From Erysipelotrichaceae bacterium (GTDB taxonomy: Bacteria; Bacillota_I; Bacilli_A; Erysipelotrichales; Erysipelotrichaceae): a stretch of DNA of 64,000 bases. The position numbers and the translations under genes were made by a program. The stretch spans positions 53,915-117,914 of the forward strand of contig JAAZCQ010000004.1 in assembly GCA_012513225.1 (NCBI GenBank), read 5' to 3'. The notes under the pieces were generated by a model that was not told the origin of the DNA, did no database searches, and saw only the letters and a list, made by a program, of their open reading frames with translations. How positions within the stretch are numbered: the first letter of the stretch is position 1; every line of letters starts with the position of its first letter. Below are positions 39,454 to 49,211 of the stretch, piece after piece.

Positions 39454-41574
39454 TTATATTTGAATTAAACTTAATTGAACTTTTTGAGTTTGTACGTTTA
39501 TATCACTAATCCATACTTGAACAACATCCCCTACTGATAAAATCTCACTTGGATGTATGTTTCTAGCTTTGTTCATTTTTGAAACATGTAACAAACCATC
39601 CTCATGTAACCCAATGTCAATAAAAGCTCCAAAGTCTACAACATTTCTTACAGTGCCATACATTTTATCTCCAACTTTTAAATCTTTAATTTCTAATATA
39701 TCTTGTCTTAATAAAGGTGCATCATATTTGTCTCTATAGTCCCTTAAAGGTTGATTAATAGTATCAACTATATCTTTTAGGGTATATTTATCGACATTTA
39801 ACTCATTGCTTAGATCATCAAGATTTACATCTATTTTTTGTCCCAATTCTTTTACTTGATATTTCTTCATAATAGTTTTGGCAATATCATAACTTTCTGG
39901 GTGTATTCCTGTTTTATCTAATACCTCATCACCGTCACTTATTCTTAAAAATCCTGCACATTGTTCAAATGTTTTTGATCCTAACTTTTTAACTTTTAAA
40001 AGCTGTTTTCTATCTTTAAATTTACCTATTTCACCCCTATGTTCAATAATTGAAGTTGCAATAGACTTATTTAGGCCAGAAACACGCATTAAAAGCTCTT
40101 TACTAGCTGTATTAAGATCTACACCAACTAGATTAACTGATTTCAATATCGCAAAATCTAGCCTTTCATTAAGTTGTTTTTTAGGTAAGTCATGTTGATA
40201 TTGTCCTACACCAATACTTTTTGGATCTATTTTAATAAGTTCTGATAATGGATCTAATAATCTTCTAGCAATTGATATTGCTGATCTTTGTTCAACCTGT
40301 AAGTTAGGAAATTCATCTCTTGCTATATCACTAGCACTATATACAGAAGCACCTGCTTCAGATACAATAGCATAGCTAATATTTAAATTATTATCTTTAA
40401 TAACTTTTGAAACAAAACTCTCTGACTCTCTACTTGCAGTACCATTGCCGATAGCTATTAATTTAACATCATAATCTTTAATTAATTTTAGTAGCTTTTT
40501 AGTTGATTCTTCAACTTTACTAACAGGAGCATGAGGATAAATTACATCTATAGTTTTTAAATTTCCTATACCATCAATAACAGCAAGCTTACAACCTGTT
40601 CTAAAGGCTGGGTCAAAGCCTAATACACAACTACTTTTAACTGGAGGCTGTAGTAATAATTTTTCTAAGTTTAAAGAAAAAATATCAATTGATTGCTTTT
40701 GTGCTTTCTCACTTAAATCATTTCTTATTAGTCGTTCTACACTTGGGAATAGTAATCTATTTAAACCATCTTTAATAGCTTCAACTAAAAGATTATAAGC
40801 ACTAGATTCCTTATTCTTAATAAATCCTTTAAACGCATAATTTTCTAAATATTCTACATCGTAATTAAAAGTAACAGTAATTACCTTTTCTTTTTCTGCC
40901 CTATCAATAGCCATTACCCTATGATTTGCAATATAAGCTACTTTTTCACTACGATCATAATACATTTTATAAGTTAAGTTATCATCTTTTGCGTTCTTTC
41001 GTTTTTTTGTAACTATAAAACCATATCTTATTATAGATTCTTGTACTCTCCATCTAAGTTTTGCATTATCACTTACTAATTCAGCAATTATATCTTTTGC
41101 ACCTTGTAAAGCATCTTCAACACTTAAGACCTCTTCATTAAGATATTTTTTTGCTTCTAGATTTATATCTGCATTTTCTCTTAGGTTTAATAACCATTTT
41201 GATAAAGGTTCTAACCCTTTATTAATTGCATCACTTGCTCTAGTCTTACGTTTTTGTTGATATGGTCTGTATATATCATCAACCATAGATAACTTTTCAC
41301 AAGCCATTATTTCTTTTTTCAAATCTTCAGTTAATTTTCCTTGAGTATCTATTAATCTAATTACATCTTCTTTTCTTTTTAAAAGATTTACTTGATATTC
41401 ATATTGTTTTTGAATGTATAGTATTTGTTCTTCATCCAATTCTTTTGTAATTTCTTTACGATATCTAGCAATAAAAGGAACCGTATTTCCTTCTTCTAAT
41501 AATTTTAAAGTATTTTCAACTTGTGCAACATTTATTTTTAATTCTTGTGCAATCGGCAGTATTAATTGATCCAT
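39454..41574 (-). CDS. tex: Tex family S1 RNA-binding protein
   Basis: Conserved nucleic-acid binding protein of about 706 residues. Domains in order are the Tex N-terminal helical part (FIARYRKEITKELDEEQ), a YqgF/RNase H-like domain (VLGFDPAFRTGCKLAVID), helix-hairpin-helix repeats (NTASKELLMRVSGLN) and a C-terminal S1 domain (GTVRNVVDFGAFIDIGLHEDGLLHVSKM). ATG 41574 is chosen since AAGGAG lies just upstream; an ATG five codons earlier includes that site. Confidence 0.95.
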   Translation of the reverse strand: MDQLILPIAQELKINVAQVENTLKLLEEGNTVPFIARYRKEITKELDEEQILYIQKQYEYQVNLLKRKEDVIRLIDTQGKLTEDLKKEIMACEKLSMVDDIYRPYQQKRKTRASDAINKGLEPLSKWLLNLRENADINLEAKKYLNEEVLSVEDALQGAKDIIAELVSDNAKLRWRVQESIIRYGFIVTKKRKNAKDDNLTYKMYYDRSEKVAYIANHRVMAIDRAEKEKVITVTFNYDVEYLENYAFKGFIKNKESSAYNLLVEAIKDGLNRLLFPSVERLIRNDLSEKAQKQSIDIFSLNLEKLLLQPPVKSSCVLGFDPAFRTGCKLAVIDGIGNLKTIDVIYPHAPVSKVEESTKKLLKLIKDYDVKLIAIGNGTASRESESFVSKVIKDNNLNISYAIVSEAGASVYSASDIARDEFPNLQVEQRSAISIARRLLDPLSELIKIDPKSIGVGQYQHDLPKKQLNERLDFAILKSVNLVGVDLNTASKELLMRVSGLNKSIATSIIEHRGEIGKFKDRKQLLKVKKLGSKTFEQCAGFLRISDGDEVLDKTGIHPESYDIAKTIMKKYQVKELGQKIDVNLDDLSNELNVDKYTLKDIVDTINQPLRDYRDKYDAPLLRQDILEIKDLKVGDKMYGTVRNVVDFGAFIDIGLHEDGLLHVSKMNKARNIHPSEILSVGDVVQVWISDINVQTQKVQLSLIQI

Positions 41575-41691
41575 TTTATTCTCCTTCATCTTATTTATAA
41601 TAGCATAAACAATAAAAAATATTACTTTATTACTAATTTAAAATCTATTTTAAAAATTAAAAAAATGTTATACTTTTTTTGAGGTATAATC

Positions 41692-43704
41692 ATGAAAAAT
41701 AAAAAAACTCTTGCATTAATTATTTTAGCGTCTTCGTTAATAGTAATTGTAGGAATATTACTTACTTTTATGCTATTATCCAACAAAAAAATAGTAGTAC
41801 CTGATTTTAGTGATAAAACTATTGATGATGTAGAAACCTGGATTAGTGAAAACAAATTAGAAGAAAGCGCATATGATTATATTTATGAATATAATGAAGA
41901 AATTGAAGATGATTATATCATAAGTCAATCTATAAATCCTGGTGAAGCATTAAAAGATGAAAAATTAATCATTACAGTATCAGATGGGAAAGATCCTGAT
42001 TACATTGTATTAATACCTGATTTCAATAATAAAACACATGTTGAAATAGAAGAATGGTTTATAGAGAATTTATTTACTAATTATGAATTTGAATACGTAC
42101 AATCAGATACTATAGAAAAAGAAAAATTTGTAAGCTTAAATGTAACAGATAATAATCAAGCAAGAAGTGCACTAATATTAGTAAGTATATCTTATGGAAA
42201 AGAAGTTCCAAAAGTTGAAATAGATATGCCTGATTTAAAAGATTATACTAAAACTAATATTCAAGCATGGGCAAAAACTAATGCTATAACAATGACATTT
42301 AAAACCCAAGCATCTAACACAATACCTGAAGGAAAAGTAATTTCTCAAAATCCTACAGCTGGATCTAAAATACTAACAGGAAGTAAAGCTACAGTTACAC
42401 TATCTAGTGGTAAAGGAATTAGCGCAATTAGCTTTAGTGGTAAAACTAAAGAAGTAGCTGAAGCATGGATAAAAGAAAATGGATTAAAATCAACATATAC
42501 CGATGTTTATGATGGTAAAATACAAAGCGGTCTAATTATAAGTAATTCCCCTAGTTCTGGAGCTATAGCTCAAGGTTCAAGTGTTTCATTTAATATATCA
42601 AAAGGACTAGTTCCAGTAGATAATTATACTAATAAAAGTAAAACTGAATTTGATGCATATATTAGTAAACTTAACGCTTCTTATAATAAATCAGCAAAAA
42701 TTGGAGTTACAGTAAATAATGAAGAATCTAATCTTGCTGAAGGTACTATAATATCTCAAATTATTGCTGGAAAAAGTATAAGTACAACTACAATGGTTGC
42801 ACCAGGAACAACGATTACAATTAAAATAGCTGTACCTAAAAAAATAAGTGTTGTAAGTAAAGCTGGTTCATCTGAAAATGACTTTAAAACTTATATCACA
42901 AATTTAGGCTTAACATTAGGAAGTAAAAGTGAAAGATATGACGATAATAAATCAAGTGGAATTATTATTTCAAATGATGTAGGTACATATAGTTTGAAAG
43001 CTTCAATAAACTATGTGGTATCTAAAGGTAAATACACAGTTGATCTTAACTCTTATGTAAACAAATCTTATTCAGAACTTGCAAATCAAATTAATAACGC
43101 TAATGCAATAGGCGCTGGATATTCAATAAGTAAAAATGAACAATATAGTGATAACATTTCTAGTGGTAATATTATTAGTTGTTCATTAAATGGAAAAGCT
43201 ATTTCTTGTAATGTTTCAAAAGGGCCTCAAGTAACAGTGAAAAATTATGTTGGCATTTATAAACCATGTATTGTTAATTATTGTGAAGTTGATGGCTTAA
43301 AAATAACACAACAATCAATTTATAATGATACTTATGAAACTGGTATTGTAATATATCAAAGCATAGATGCTAATACCAAAGTTGATCCTCAAACTGCTAT
43401 TACTTTAACAATATCTCTCGGGAAAAAACCAGAACCAACTCCTACCCCTACCACTATTCCTGCAATGTGTAAAGTACCAACATATAAGCCTCTTAGTATA
43501 TTTAATGGACAGACATATGATCAAGCAGTAAGTAATGTTACCTATGCATTTAGCGATTTCCACATAGAAATTATTAAGGTAGAGGGAGATGATAATCCTG
43601 ATGCGTTTAATGGAGTTATTAAAAGTATTACACCTTCTGATTTAAGTGATCAAACTATAGATTGTCTAACTAAATTTAAAATAGAAATATATTCTGGACA
43701 ATAA
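41692..43704 (+). CDS. Membrane-anchored multi-PASTA-like protein without kinase domain
   Basis: The 670-residue protein has a short cytoplasmic Lys-rich start, one membrane segment (about 7-30), and then about nine PASTA-like repeats of 60-75 residues outside the cell. The first four repeats share a Trp after an acidic helix start (VETWI, IEEWF, IQAWA, AEAWI) and most contain the 'G.vIsq.p..G' turn. A PTPTP-rich linker precedes the last repeat. PASTA domains usually bind peptidoglycan fragments or lipid II and are fused to Ser/Thr kinases or PBPs; here neither is present. It faces a large glucosaminidase across the decayed IS, so it may be a cell-wall sensor or adhesin. GAGGTATAATC precedes the ATG. 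Confidence 0.82.
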   Translation: MKNKKTLALIILASSLIVIVGILLTFMLLSNKKIVVPDFSDKTIDDVETWISENKLEESAYDYIYEYNEEIEDDYIISQSINPGEALKDEKLIITVSDGKDPDYIVLIPDFNNKTHVEIEEWFIENLFTNYEFEYVQSDTIEKEKFVSLNVTDNNQARSALILVSISYGKEVPKVEIDMPDLKDYTKTNIQAWAKTNAITMTFKTQASNTIPEGKVISQNPTAGSKILTGSKATVTLSSGKGISAISFSGKTKEVAEAWIKENGLKSTYTDVYDGKIQSGLIISNSPSSGAIAQGSSVSFNISKGLVPVDNYTNKSKTEFDAYISKLNASYNKSAKIGVTVNNEESNLAEGTIISQIIAGKSISTTTMVAPGTTITIKIAVPKKISVVSKAGSSENDFKTYITNLGLTLGSKSERYDDNKSSGIIISNDVGTYSLKASINYVVSKGKYTVDLNSYVNKSYSELANQINNANAIGAGYSISKNEQYSDNISSGNIISCSLNGKAISCNVSKGPQVTVKNYVGIYKPCIVNYCEVDGLKITQQSIYNDTYETGIVIYQSIDANTKVDPQTAITLTISLGKKPEPTPTPTTIPAMCKVPTYKPLSIFNGQTYDQAVSNVTYAFSDFHIEIIKVEGDDNPDAFNGVIKSITPSDLSDQTIDCLTKFKIEIYSGQ

Positions 43705-43716
43705 TAATTTTAAAAT

Positions 43717-43735
43717 AAAAAGACGATTTGTGTTA
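43717..43735. terminator. Left arm of a terminator split by the IS3-type element
   Basis: The stretch AAAAGACGATTTGTGTTA (43718-43735) pairs with TAACATAAATCGTCTTTT at 45125-45142 over 18 positions with one G-T pair. Together they would form a bidirectional terminator for the PASTA gene and the glucosaminidase. Confidence 0.8.
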
Positions 43736-43788
43736 TGATTAGCTCCCTGTCAAGTAGGCAGGACAAATAAGTAAAACTAATTGGATGG

Positions 43789-44526
43789 TTATCCCCGAAG
43801 GATAATCGTCCTTTTTAAATCTTCAACTGTCTTGTATTTGTATTCTTGACCATAATATAGTTCTGATTTTAATATCCCAAAGAAGCACTCCATCAATCCA
43901 TTATCAATACTATTTCCTTTACGAGACATACTTTGTTTTATGGAATGTTCTTCTAATGTCTTCACAAAGTAGTTGTGCTGATACTGCCAGCATTGATCTG
44001 TATGAAATATCCATCCTGATACATCTTTATTTAACTTAAGAGATTACTCCAACATTAATTTTACTTCATCAAGACTAGAAGTAGATGAAAGGTTGTAAGA
44101 AACAATATAACGACCATATACATCAAGTATAGGTAAAAGATATAGTTTCTTTACTTCAATATTAAATTCTGTTACATCAGTAAAACATTTTTCATTTAGC
44201 ATGCTAACTTCAAAATCTCTTTCAATAAGATTATCCGTAACCTTACCAACAGTTCCTTTATATAATGAATACTTTCTTTTACTTCGTATAATCAAATGTA
44301 ATCCCATCTTATTCATAAGACGAAGTACTTTCTTATGGTTAACCAAAATCCCTCTGTTATTAAGCTCTAAAGTGATTCTGCGGTACCCATAACGTACTTT
44401 ATGTTTATAGTAGATATCTAAAACCTCATTCATTAATTCATCATTTTTAATATCACTATATTCTTTTGAAACATAGAAGTAGTAATTAGATCTAGATAGT
44501 CCAGAAATCTTTAATAAAATATTCAA
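43789..44526 (-). pseudogene. IS3-family transposase OrfB (integrase), broken
   Basis: The protein starts near NILLKISGLSRSNYYFY and has the HTH_21 part (YKHKVRYGYRRITLELN) and the rve integrase core beginning at FTDVTEFNI (first Asp). An in-frame TAA at 44044-44046 cuts it after SLDEVKLMLE. The same frame then continues with WIFHTDQCWQYQ (second Asp, usual Gly replaced by Cys) and SIDNGLMECFF (Glu), and ends at 43789 soon after, about 40-50 residues short of the normal C-terminus. It is therefore inactive as it stands. Confidence 0.88.
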
Positions 44527-44552
44527 AGGATATTTATGACGTAGTGAAGAAA

Positions 44553-45065
44553 CTACTTTTGCTTTTTCTGATTTTCTTGCTTCTTCCTTTGTTCCACTAT
44601 AGCTCTCAATTTTTTTAAGTATTCATTCTCCGCCTCTACATATTGTAGTTTTTTCTCAAGTTCTTTTATCTTTTCTTCAGATGTTAAATTATCAAGTTTT
44701 GTTTGTTCTGGTTTCGCTATTGGTGTTCTGCCTCGTTTCTTCTCAATGACATTATAACCATTTTCTTTGTATTTTTTAATCCAATTATGAAGAATACCAT
44801 CTGAGCTAAGACCAATTTCGATTGATACTGATGTTGCACTTTCATAATTAATTTAAACACGATTAACAATCTCTAGCTTAAATTCTAGAGAATAATAGCG
44901 TTTTTTGTCTGTTCTTAATATATCTATTCCTTGGGTATCAATTAATTTAACTAAGTATTTAACATTCTTGGTATTGATACCATAGGTGTTAGATAGATTG
45001 ACTACGGTATCACCATTTTTTCTTCTTTCATAAATTACTAGCTTTTGTTCTTTTATTAATTTTAC
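44553..45065 (-). pseudogene. IS3-family transposase OrfA (HTH protein), broken
   Basis: The frame reads VKLIKEQKLVIYERRKNGD at the start, with GTA where a start codon would be expected. It continues through an IS3 OrfA-type helix-turn-helix and is cut by TAA at codon 71 (44853-44855), after FKLEIVNRV. Past the stop it runs on through HNWIKKYKENG and a leucine-zipper-like coiled coil (EKIKELEKKLQYVEAENEYLKK) to TAG at 44553. A run of seven A in the NEYLKK codons is the expected place for the -1 slip into OrfB. Confidence 0.82.
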
Positions 45066-45073
45066 AATTTAAA

Positions 45074-45115
45074 AACCAAACCCCCTTTTCTTTGTTCAAG
45101 ATTTGGGGTTCGGTT
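45074..45115 (-). terminator. Terminator at the upstream end of the IS3-type element
   Basis: On the minus strand AACCGAACCCC and GGGGTTTGGTT pair with one mismatch around a 19-base loop and run into TTTTT, just before OrfA. Such a hairpin would protect the transposase from outside transcription. Its homologue stands at 38475-38517. Confidence 0.72.
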
Positions 45116-45124
45116 CATAACTGC

Positions 45125-45142
45125 TAACATAAATCGTCTTTT
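45125..45142. terminator. Right arm of the terminator split by the IS3-type element
   Basis: TAACATAAATCGTCTTTT, the partner of the arm at 43718-43735, followed by a T-rich tract. Confidence 0.8.
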
Positions 45143-45162
45143 CTTTTTAGTATGATTATAGA

Positions 45163-48100
45163 TTAATTTATCTTTTTACTAAGTGTTAACCTAAACCTTG
45201 TTTTATTAAATTTCAAGCTATACGTATTATTTCCATCAATAATATCTTTAAATTCTGGACTATTAATATCATATATCTCAATAATATCTTTATAGTCACC
45301 ATTAATATTTTCTAAATATACTAAGTAAGTGTCATCATCTAAAATACTTAAATCTACTTCACCTTCAAAACAAGTATTATTATAATCATATTTTGAATTG
45401 AGAATAGAAGTATAATCTGCAACACATTTTTTTACTTCTAATGGATATCTATTTATCGTACCATCACTACTAAGTAGTAATAAGTTATATTTTATATGGT
45501 TAATGTTTTTATAATTGACATTGTACATCCAAGATACACCTTTTATATTGAATAAACTATCCGATATATTTAGAGTTTCGTATCCAAATAGAGAATCTCT
45601 TCTTGTAGGTTTATTAATAGACTCATAATCAATACTTTTTTCATATACTGATAACTCGTATCTATAGCTATACATTTGTTTTTGTGTAAATCTATAAGTT
45701 TTATTTTCTATAGTTGTAATATTTGGAATATTATTTAAATCAGTATCTGTTAGGAACAATTCTTTAGTAGTCTTATCATTAGTAAGTGAAATCTTAATTG
45801 TATAATCACCTATAGGAATTTCTTTTAAATCTATTAAAGCTTCATATACAATTTTAGAATAATTATATCCATCATTTATATTAAATGGTGAATCTAAACT
45901 AGTTGTATTTGCATCTATTACAATTTTTTCATTTGTTTCCATATTTGTAAGTATTAATTGATGTTTTATATTAGCATCTTTACTAGCATCCATTTCTTTT
46001 ATAAAAGCTAGGCCTTTAATACTTATAGAACTCTTTGTATCATCTACATATTCAAACTTTTCAATCGCTTGTCTAAATATAGTAACATTTGTACTAGGTG
46101 GCAAACTTGGTGTTGGTGAAGGAGTTTGTTCTGGTGATGGAATTGGCTCTTCACTAGGAATAATAATTTCCTCATCTTTTTTAATTGTCATAAATACATA
46201 TTCATCTTCAATTTTAAATGAATATATTTTTTTATCGACTTTAACTTCTTGAGGAATACCATCAACTTTTTGTACATAGTTTATTTTATTATTATCTGGC
46301 AAAGTACTATACTCTGTGCTTATGCTAAAGAAATAATTTCCATAGTCAAGATTAGATAAATCTATATTTTCATTAGAAAAGCTAACAACATCATTATCAC
46401 TAACACTACTATTTAGATTACTAATAGTTTCATTATATAATTCATCATATATCACTAATTTTTGTATTACTTTATTATCATCATTTACATGAATACCAGG
46501 CATATATGCTTTTCCATTTATACTTAGCTTTTGATCATTAAACTCAAATGATGTCACACCAAAAACAAATTCACCTGTAGGTTCTTTTCCAATATTGGTG
46601 TTAATTAAAGTGTTTATACCTGTAACATACTTATTTTCAATAAAGCCAACACTTTTATCCCATTGGTAAACTTCTCCTGGTTGAATTACATTAGATTCTT
46701 TATGATAAATAAGACTACCATTATTTCTAATTCCATTATTAGATTGAATTTTAACAAAATTACCTTCTTGACTTAGAATAGGTGCAATATAATTCATTTG
46801 ATAAGTTGAACCATAAGCGGTTTTAAATAGTTCACCACTTGATACATTATTATTTTTATATACAGATACATTATAAGTATTCACTAAACCCAAACTATAT
46901 TTATTAGAATCAGTTAGATGTCCATTATAATTATTTGCGGTTTTATCTAGCTGATATGCAATACCAGCAATTTTATAACCCCAGTATGGATCAGCTGCAT
47001 ATTTTACATTTAATCCAGACCCCTTATTACCTAAATGCATACCAAAAAATCTAGTGTCATTTATATCTAAATATCCTCTTAGATTAATAGACATATGTTC
47101 ATATATTGCTTGATTTATATTAGAAAAATACGCTGCATCATTAGGGTTAGAATCAAATGCTGACCATCCAAATAAATTATTTCTATTCATCGCAAAATTA
47201 CTAGTACCATAAGCTGATTCAAGACATGCCATAGCAAAAACTAATGCAGCATTTACACCATAAGAATTTTGATTATTAATGAATGTTTGACCTTGATTGT
47301 AAAGCTTTGAATTGCCACTAATACTTTTGCTAGACAAAAAATTATTGTATGCATCTGCAGGTATATTGCTTTGACTTCTTAATGGTAAGAATAAGTAATA
47401 ACTATAGTATGTATTAACCTTATTTTTATAATTTTGATCACTATAAAAATCATAACCATTATAGCTATAGTAAATAGCATTTGTATTCATCCAATCAGCT
47501 GCAGGACCAACAACAATCTCATATTTTGCAGGCCAAGTATTACTAGACCAACCACTATGAGCTATAAAAATTAAATCTCTGTAATTTCCATTATTTTTAA
47601 CAGTAAAATATCCTTGGTACACTCTTGTATTAAAAGGCTGTTCATTTAAACCAGTAGTATCATTTCCTCCTAAATATAAAGGCATTTGATTGTTAATAAG
47701 TTTTGTTGGAACAAGATCTACATTTTTCAAATCAATATATCCATCAAATCCTGTAACATTTACATGAACCATACCATCTCCAACATCTCCATACTGGTCT
47801 GTTGAAAAATATGCAAATTCTCTATGCTTTGTTACATAAGTTGTTTTTCCTTGTTTATTAATATATTGATATATATTTGCTGTTGGGCTACCACTTCTCA
47901 TTGGATAAGAAACTGCAACACCGGAACTCATTGCAATAATCTTTGTTGGGCTATAACTCGCATAGTGTCTTACAACAGCATCATTTCCTAATGAATACAT
48001 CTTCTCTTTTGCACTTGCAAAGTTATTAAAACATGCTTGTTTTATAAATGTTCCATTATCACTAACAATAGAAACCTCATATGAGGAACATTGCATAGGA

Positions 48101-48213
48101 TAAAGATTATATTCAACTGCTGCTTTAACAACAAAACTCTCCTTATTTACAACTAAAAGATAAGTAAATGCAATTGAAACACTTAATATTATTTTAATTA
48201 TTTTATTAATCAT
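45163..48213 (-). CDS. Secreted glucosaminidase (GH73-like) with repeated C-terminal domains
   Basis: Large (1016 residues) predicted cell-wall hydrolase. A signal peptide (IIKIILSVSIAFTYLLVV) opens the protein; a region of SH3-like or unknown fold follows to about 280; then a glucosaminidase domain (about 300-440) with the likely catalytic Glu in FAMACLESAYGTSNFA and later the NLFGWSAFDSNP and KYAADPYWGYKIA landmarks. After about 550 come three related modules of about 130 residues each (starting near FEFNDQKLSINGKAYM, YVDDTKSSISIKGLAFI and LNISDSLFNIKGVSWMY), with a PSPEQTPSPTPS linker between the first and second. The modules may bind the wall or its polymers; they are not recognised. No LPXTG sorting signal is present. 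GGAGG precedes the ATG. Confidence 0.85.
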   Translation of the reverse strand: MINKIIKIILSVSIAFTYLLVVNKESFVVKAAVEYNLYPMQCSSYEVSIVSDNGTFIKQACFNNFASAKEKMYSLGNDAVVRHYASYSPTKIIAMSSGVAVSYPMRSGSPTANIYQYINKQGKTTYVTKHREFAYFSTDQYGDVGDGMVHVNVTGFDGYIDLKNVDLVPTKLINNQMPLYLGGNDTTGLNEQPFNTRVYQGYFTVKNNGNYRDLIFIAHSGWSSNTWPAKYEIVVGPAADWMNTNAIYYSYNGYDFYSDQNYKNKVNTYYSYYLFLPLRSQSNIPADAYNNFLSSKSISGNSKLYNQGQTFINNQNSYGVNAALVFAMACLESAYGTSNFAMNRNNLFGWSAFDSNPNDAAYFSNINQAIYEHMSINLRGYLDINDTRFFGMHLGNKGSGLNVKYAADPYWGYKIAGIAYQLDKTANNYNGHLTDSNKYSLGLVNTYNVSVYKNNNVSSGELFKTAYGSTYQMNYIAPILSQEGNFVKIQSNNGIRNNGSLIYHKESNVIQPGEVYQWDKSVGFIENKYVTGINTLINTNIGKEPTGEFVFGVTSFEFNDQKLSINGKAYMPGIHVNDDNKVIQKLVIYDELYNETISNLNSSVSDNDVVSFSNENIDLSNLDYGNYFFSISTEYSTLPDNNKINYVQKVDGIPQEVKVDKKIYSFKIEDEYVFMTIKKDEEIIIPSEEPIPSPEQTPSPTPSLPPSTNVTIFRQAIEKFEYVDDTKSSISIKGLAFIKEMDASKDANIKHQLILTNMETNEKIVIDANTTSLDSPFNINDGYNYSKIVYEALIDLKEIPIGDYTIKISLTNDKTTKELFLTDTDLNNIPNITTIENKTYRFTQKQMYSYRYELSVYEKSIDYESINKPTRRDSLFGYETLNISDSLFNIKGVSWMYNVNYKNINHIKYNLLLLSSDGTINRYPLEVKKCVADYTSILNSKYDYNNTCFEGEVDLSILDDDTYLVYLENINGDYKDIIEIYDINSPEFKDIIDGNNTYSLKFNKTRFRLTLSKKIN

Positions 48214-48224
48214 TTACTTTCCTC

Positions 48225-49211
48225 CTAATTTAAGTCAACATCAACTACTATCCAATTATCAGAACCCTTTACTTTTAATTTTAAGACTCCTTTATAAGTT
48301 ACAGGATTATCTATTGGATTATATGCTATAAAAAATAAACTACCTTTATCTTTATCAGTAATTTTTTTACCAATAATATTAGAAAATTTCATTGATTGTA
48401 TACTTGAATCTAATGCATCAAATATATTATTATCATTTGTTATATATTGAGCATCTTCAATCTCTATAATATCACCCCATAATGATACAGTTTCTAAATT
48501 AAATGCATATACTTGAACAGTTGATGGTAATAAGTATTCACTTGTTACACCTGATATTGTTTGACTCATAGTATCACCTGTAATATCAAACGCGCTCGAT
48601 ACACTCATTTGATATGTTTTTCCATCAGTAATTATATCATCAGCTTTATAAATTAATAGTTCAGGATCTGCTAAATGAGAATTTAAATCAAAACTTAGTT
48701 TCTGGTCATCAAAACTTATATTTACATCAAGCTTATTTGCTGTTTTATTTAATATAGGAATAAATATGTTTGCAAAAAAAGTAGTATCATTAGATATTAA
48801 GTCAAATACAACATTTTGTCTACCAAGAAAATATGATTTTCCTTCTAATTTATTTACATACTCACTTACTTCATTTAGTTTAATACCTTCATCACTAATA
48901 AAATGTTCTAAAGATATATTTGAGTTTGTTGAAGATTTTACTCTAATTTTTGCAATCACAAAATTAAATGGGACACCATCTATTTTAAACACTCTATAAT
49001 CTGCTAATTCAATTTTAATTCCACTAAGTTCCTTAGTCTCTTCTGGTTTTTCTTGATTTCCAACTTCAGGTAATGAAGTTGGTTCACTTAGATTATTTGT
49101 ATTATCAACATTTAAATATTTGATTGTTAAAAATACAATACTTATTAATAATAAGATTGTAATAAAAATCAATACTATAGTTTTAAAATATCCTTTTTTA
49201 ATAATGATCAC
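48225..49211 (-). CDS. Unknown membrane-anchored extracytoplasmic protein
   Basis: I do not recognise this protein of about 328 residues. It has a basic start, one membrane segment (TIVLIFITILLLISIVFLTI), an acidic Pro/Glu linker and a mostly beta-type outer domain with no Cys. The start is uncertain: GAGGTGATC, a full match to the 16S rRNA tail, is followed directly by ATT ATT AAA, with no ATG, GTG or TTG at the right distance. I give the GTG inside the ribosome site (49211); an ATT start at 49205 or a TTG at 49232 are alternatives. It lies 11 bases upstream of the glucosaminidase and is probably cotranscribed with it. Confidence 0.7.
   Translation of the reverse strand: MIIIKKGYFKTIVLIFITILLLISIVFLTIKYLNVDNTNNLSEPTSLPEVGNQEKPEETKELSGIKIELADYRVFKIDGVPFNFVIAKIRVKSSTNSNISLEHFISDEGIKLNEVSEYVNKLEGKSYFLGRQNVVFDLISNDTTFFANIFIPILNKTANKLDVNISFDDQKLSFDLNSHLADPELLIYKADDIITDGKTYQMSVSSAFDITGDTMSQTISGVTSEYLLPSTVQVYAFNLETVSLWGDIIEIEDAQYITNDNNIFDALDSSIQSMKFSNIIGKKITDKDKGSLFFIAYNPIDNPVTYKGVLKLKVKGSDNWIVVDVDLN

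Larger units (their letters stand above)
43746..45117 (-). mobile_element. IS3-type insertion sequence, decayed
   Basis: A 1.37-kb element read on the minus strand. The low-coordinate end is CCTGTCAAGTAG; the other end is near GGTTCA at 45117. It holds an OrfA and an OrfB joined by an A7 slip site typical of IS3-family -1 frameshifting, but both are broken by stop codons. Ends are poorly matched and no clean target duplication is seen (TAGCT against TAACT at best). It sits between the arms of a terminator. Confidence 0.85.

Noticed and set aside
41622..41855. A 77-codon minus-strand ORF before and inside the PASTA gene
   Set aside because: It overlaps the PASTA start in antisense, has no ribosome site, and is explained by AT-rich sequence.
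43789..44526. OrfB as an active transposase fragment
   Set aside because: The visible 160-codon ORF ends before the second and third catalytic residues, which are in frame only past a TAA stop, and the C-terminus is short as well.
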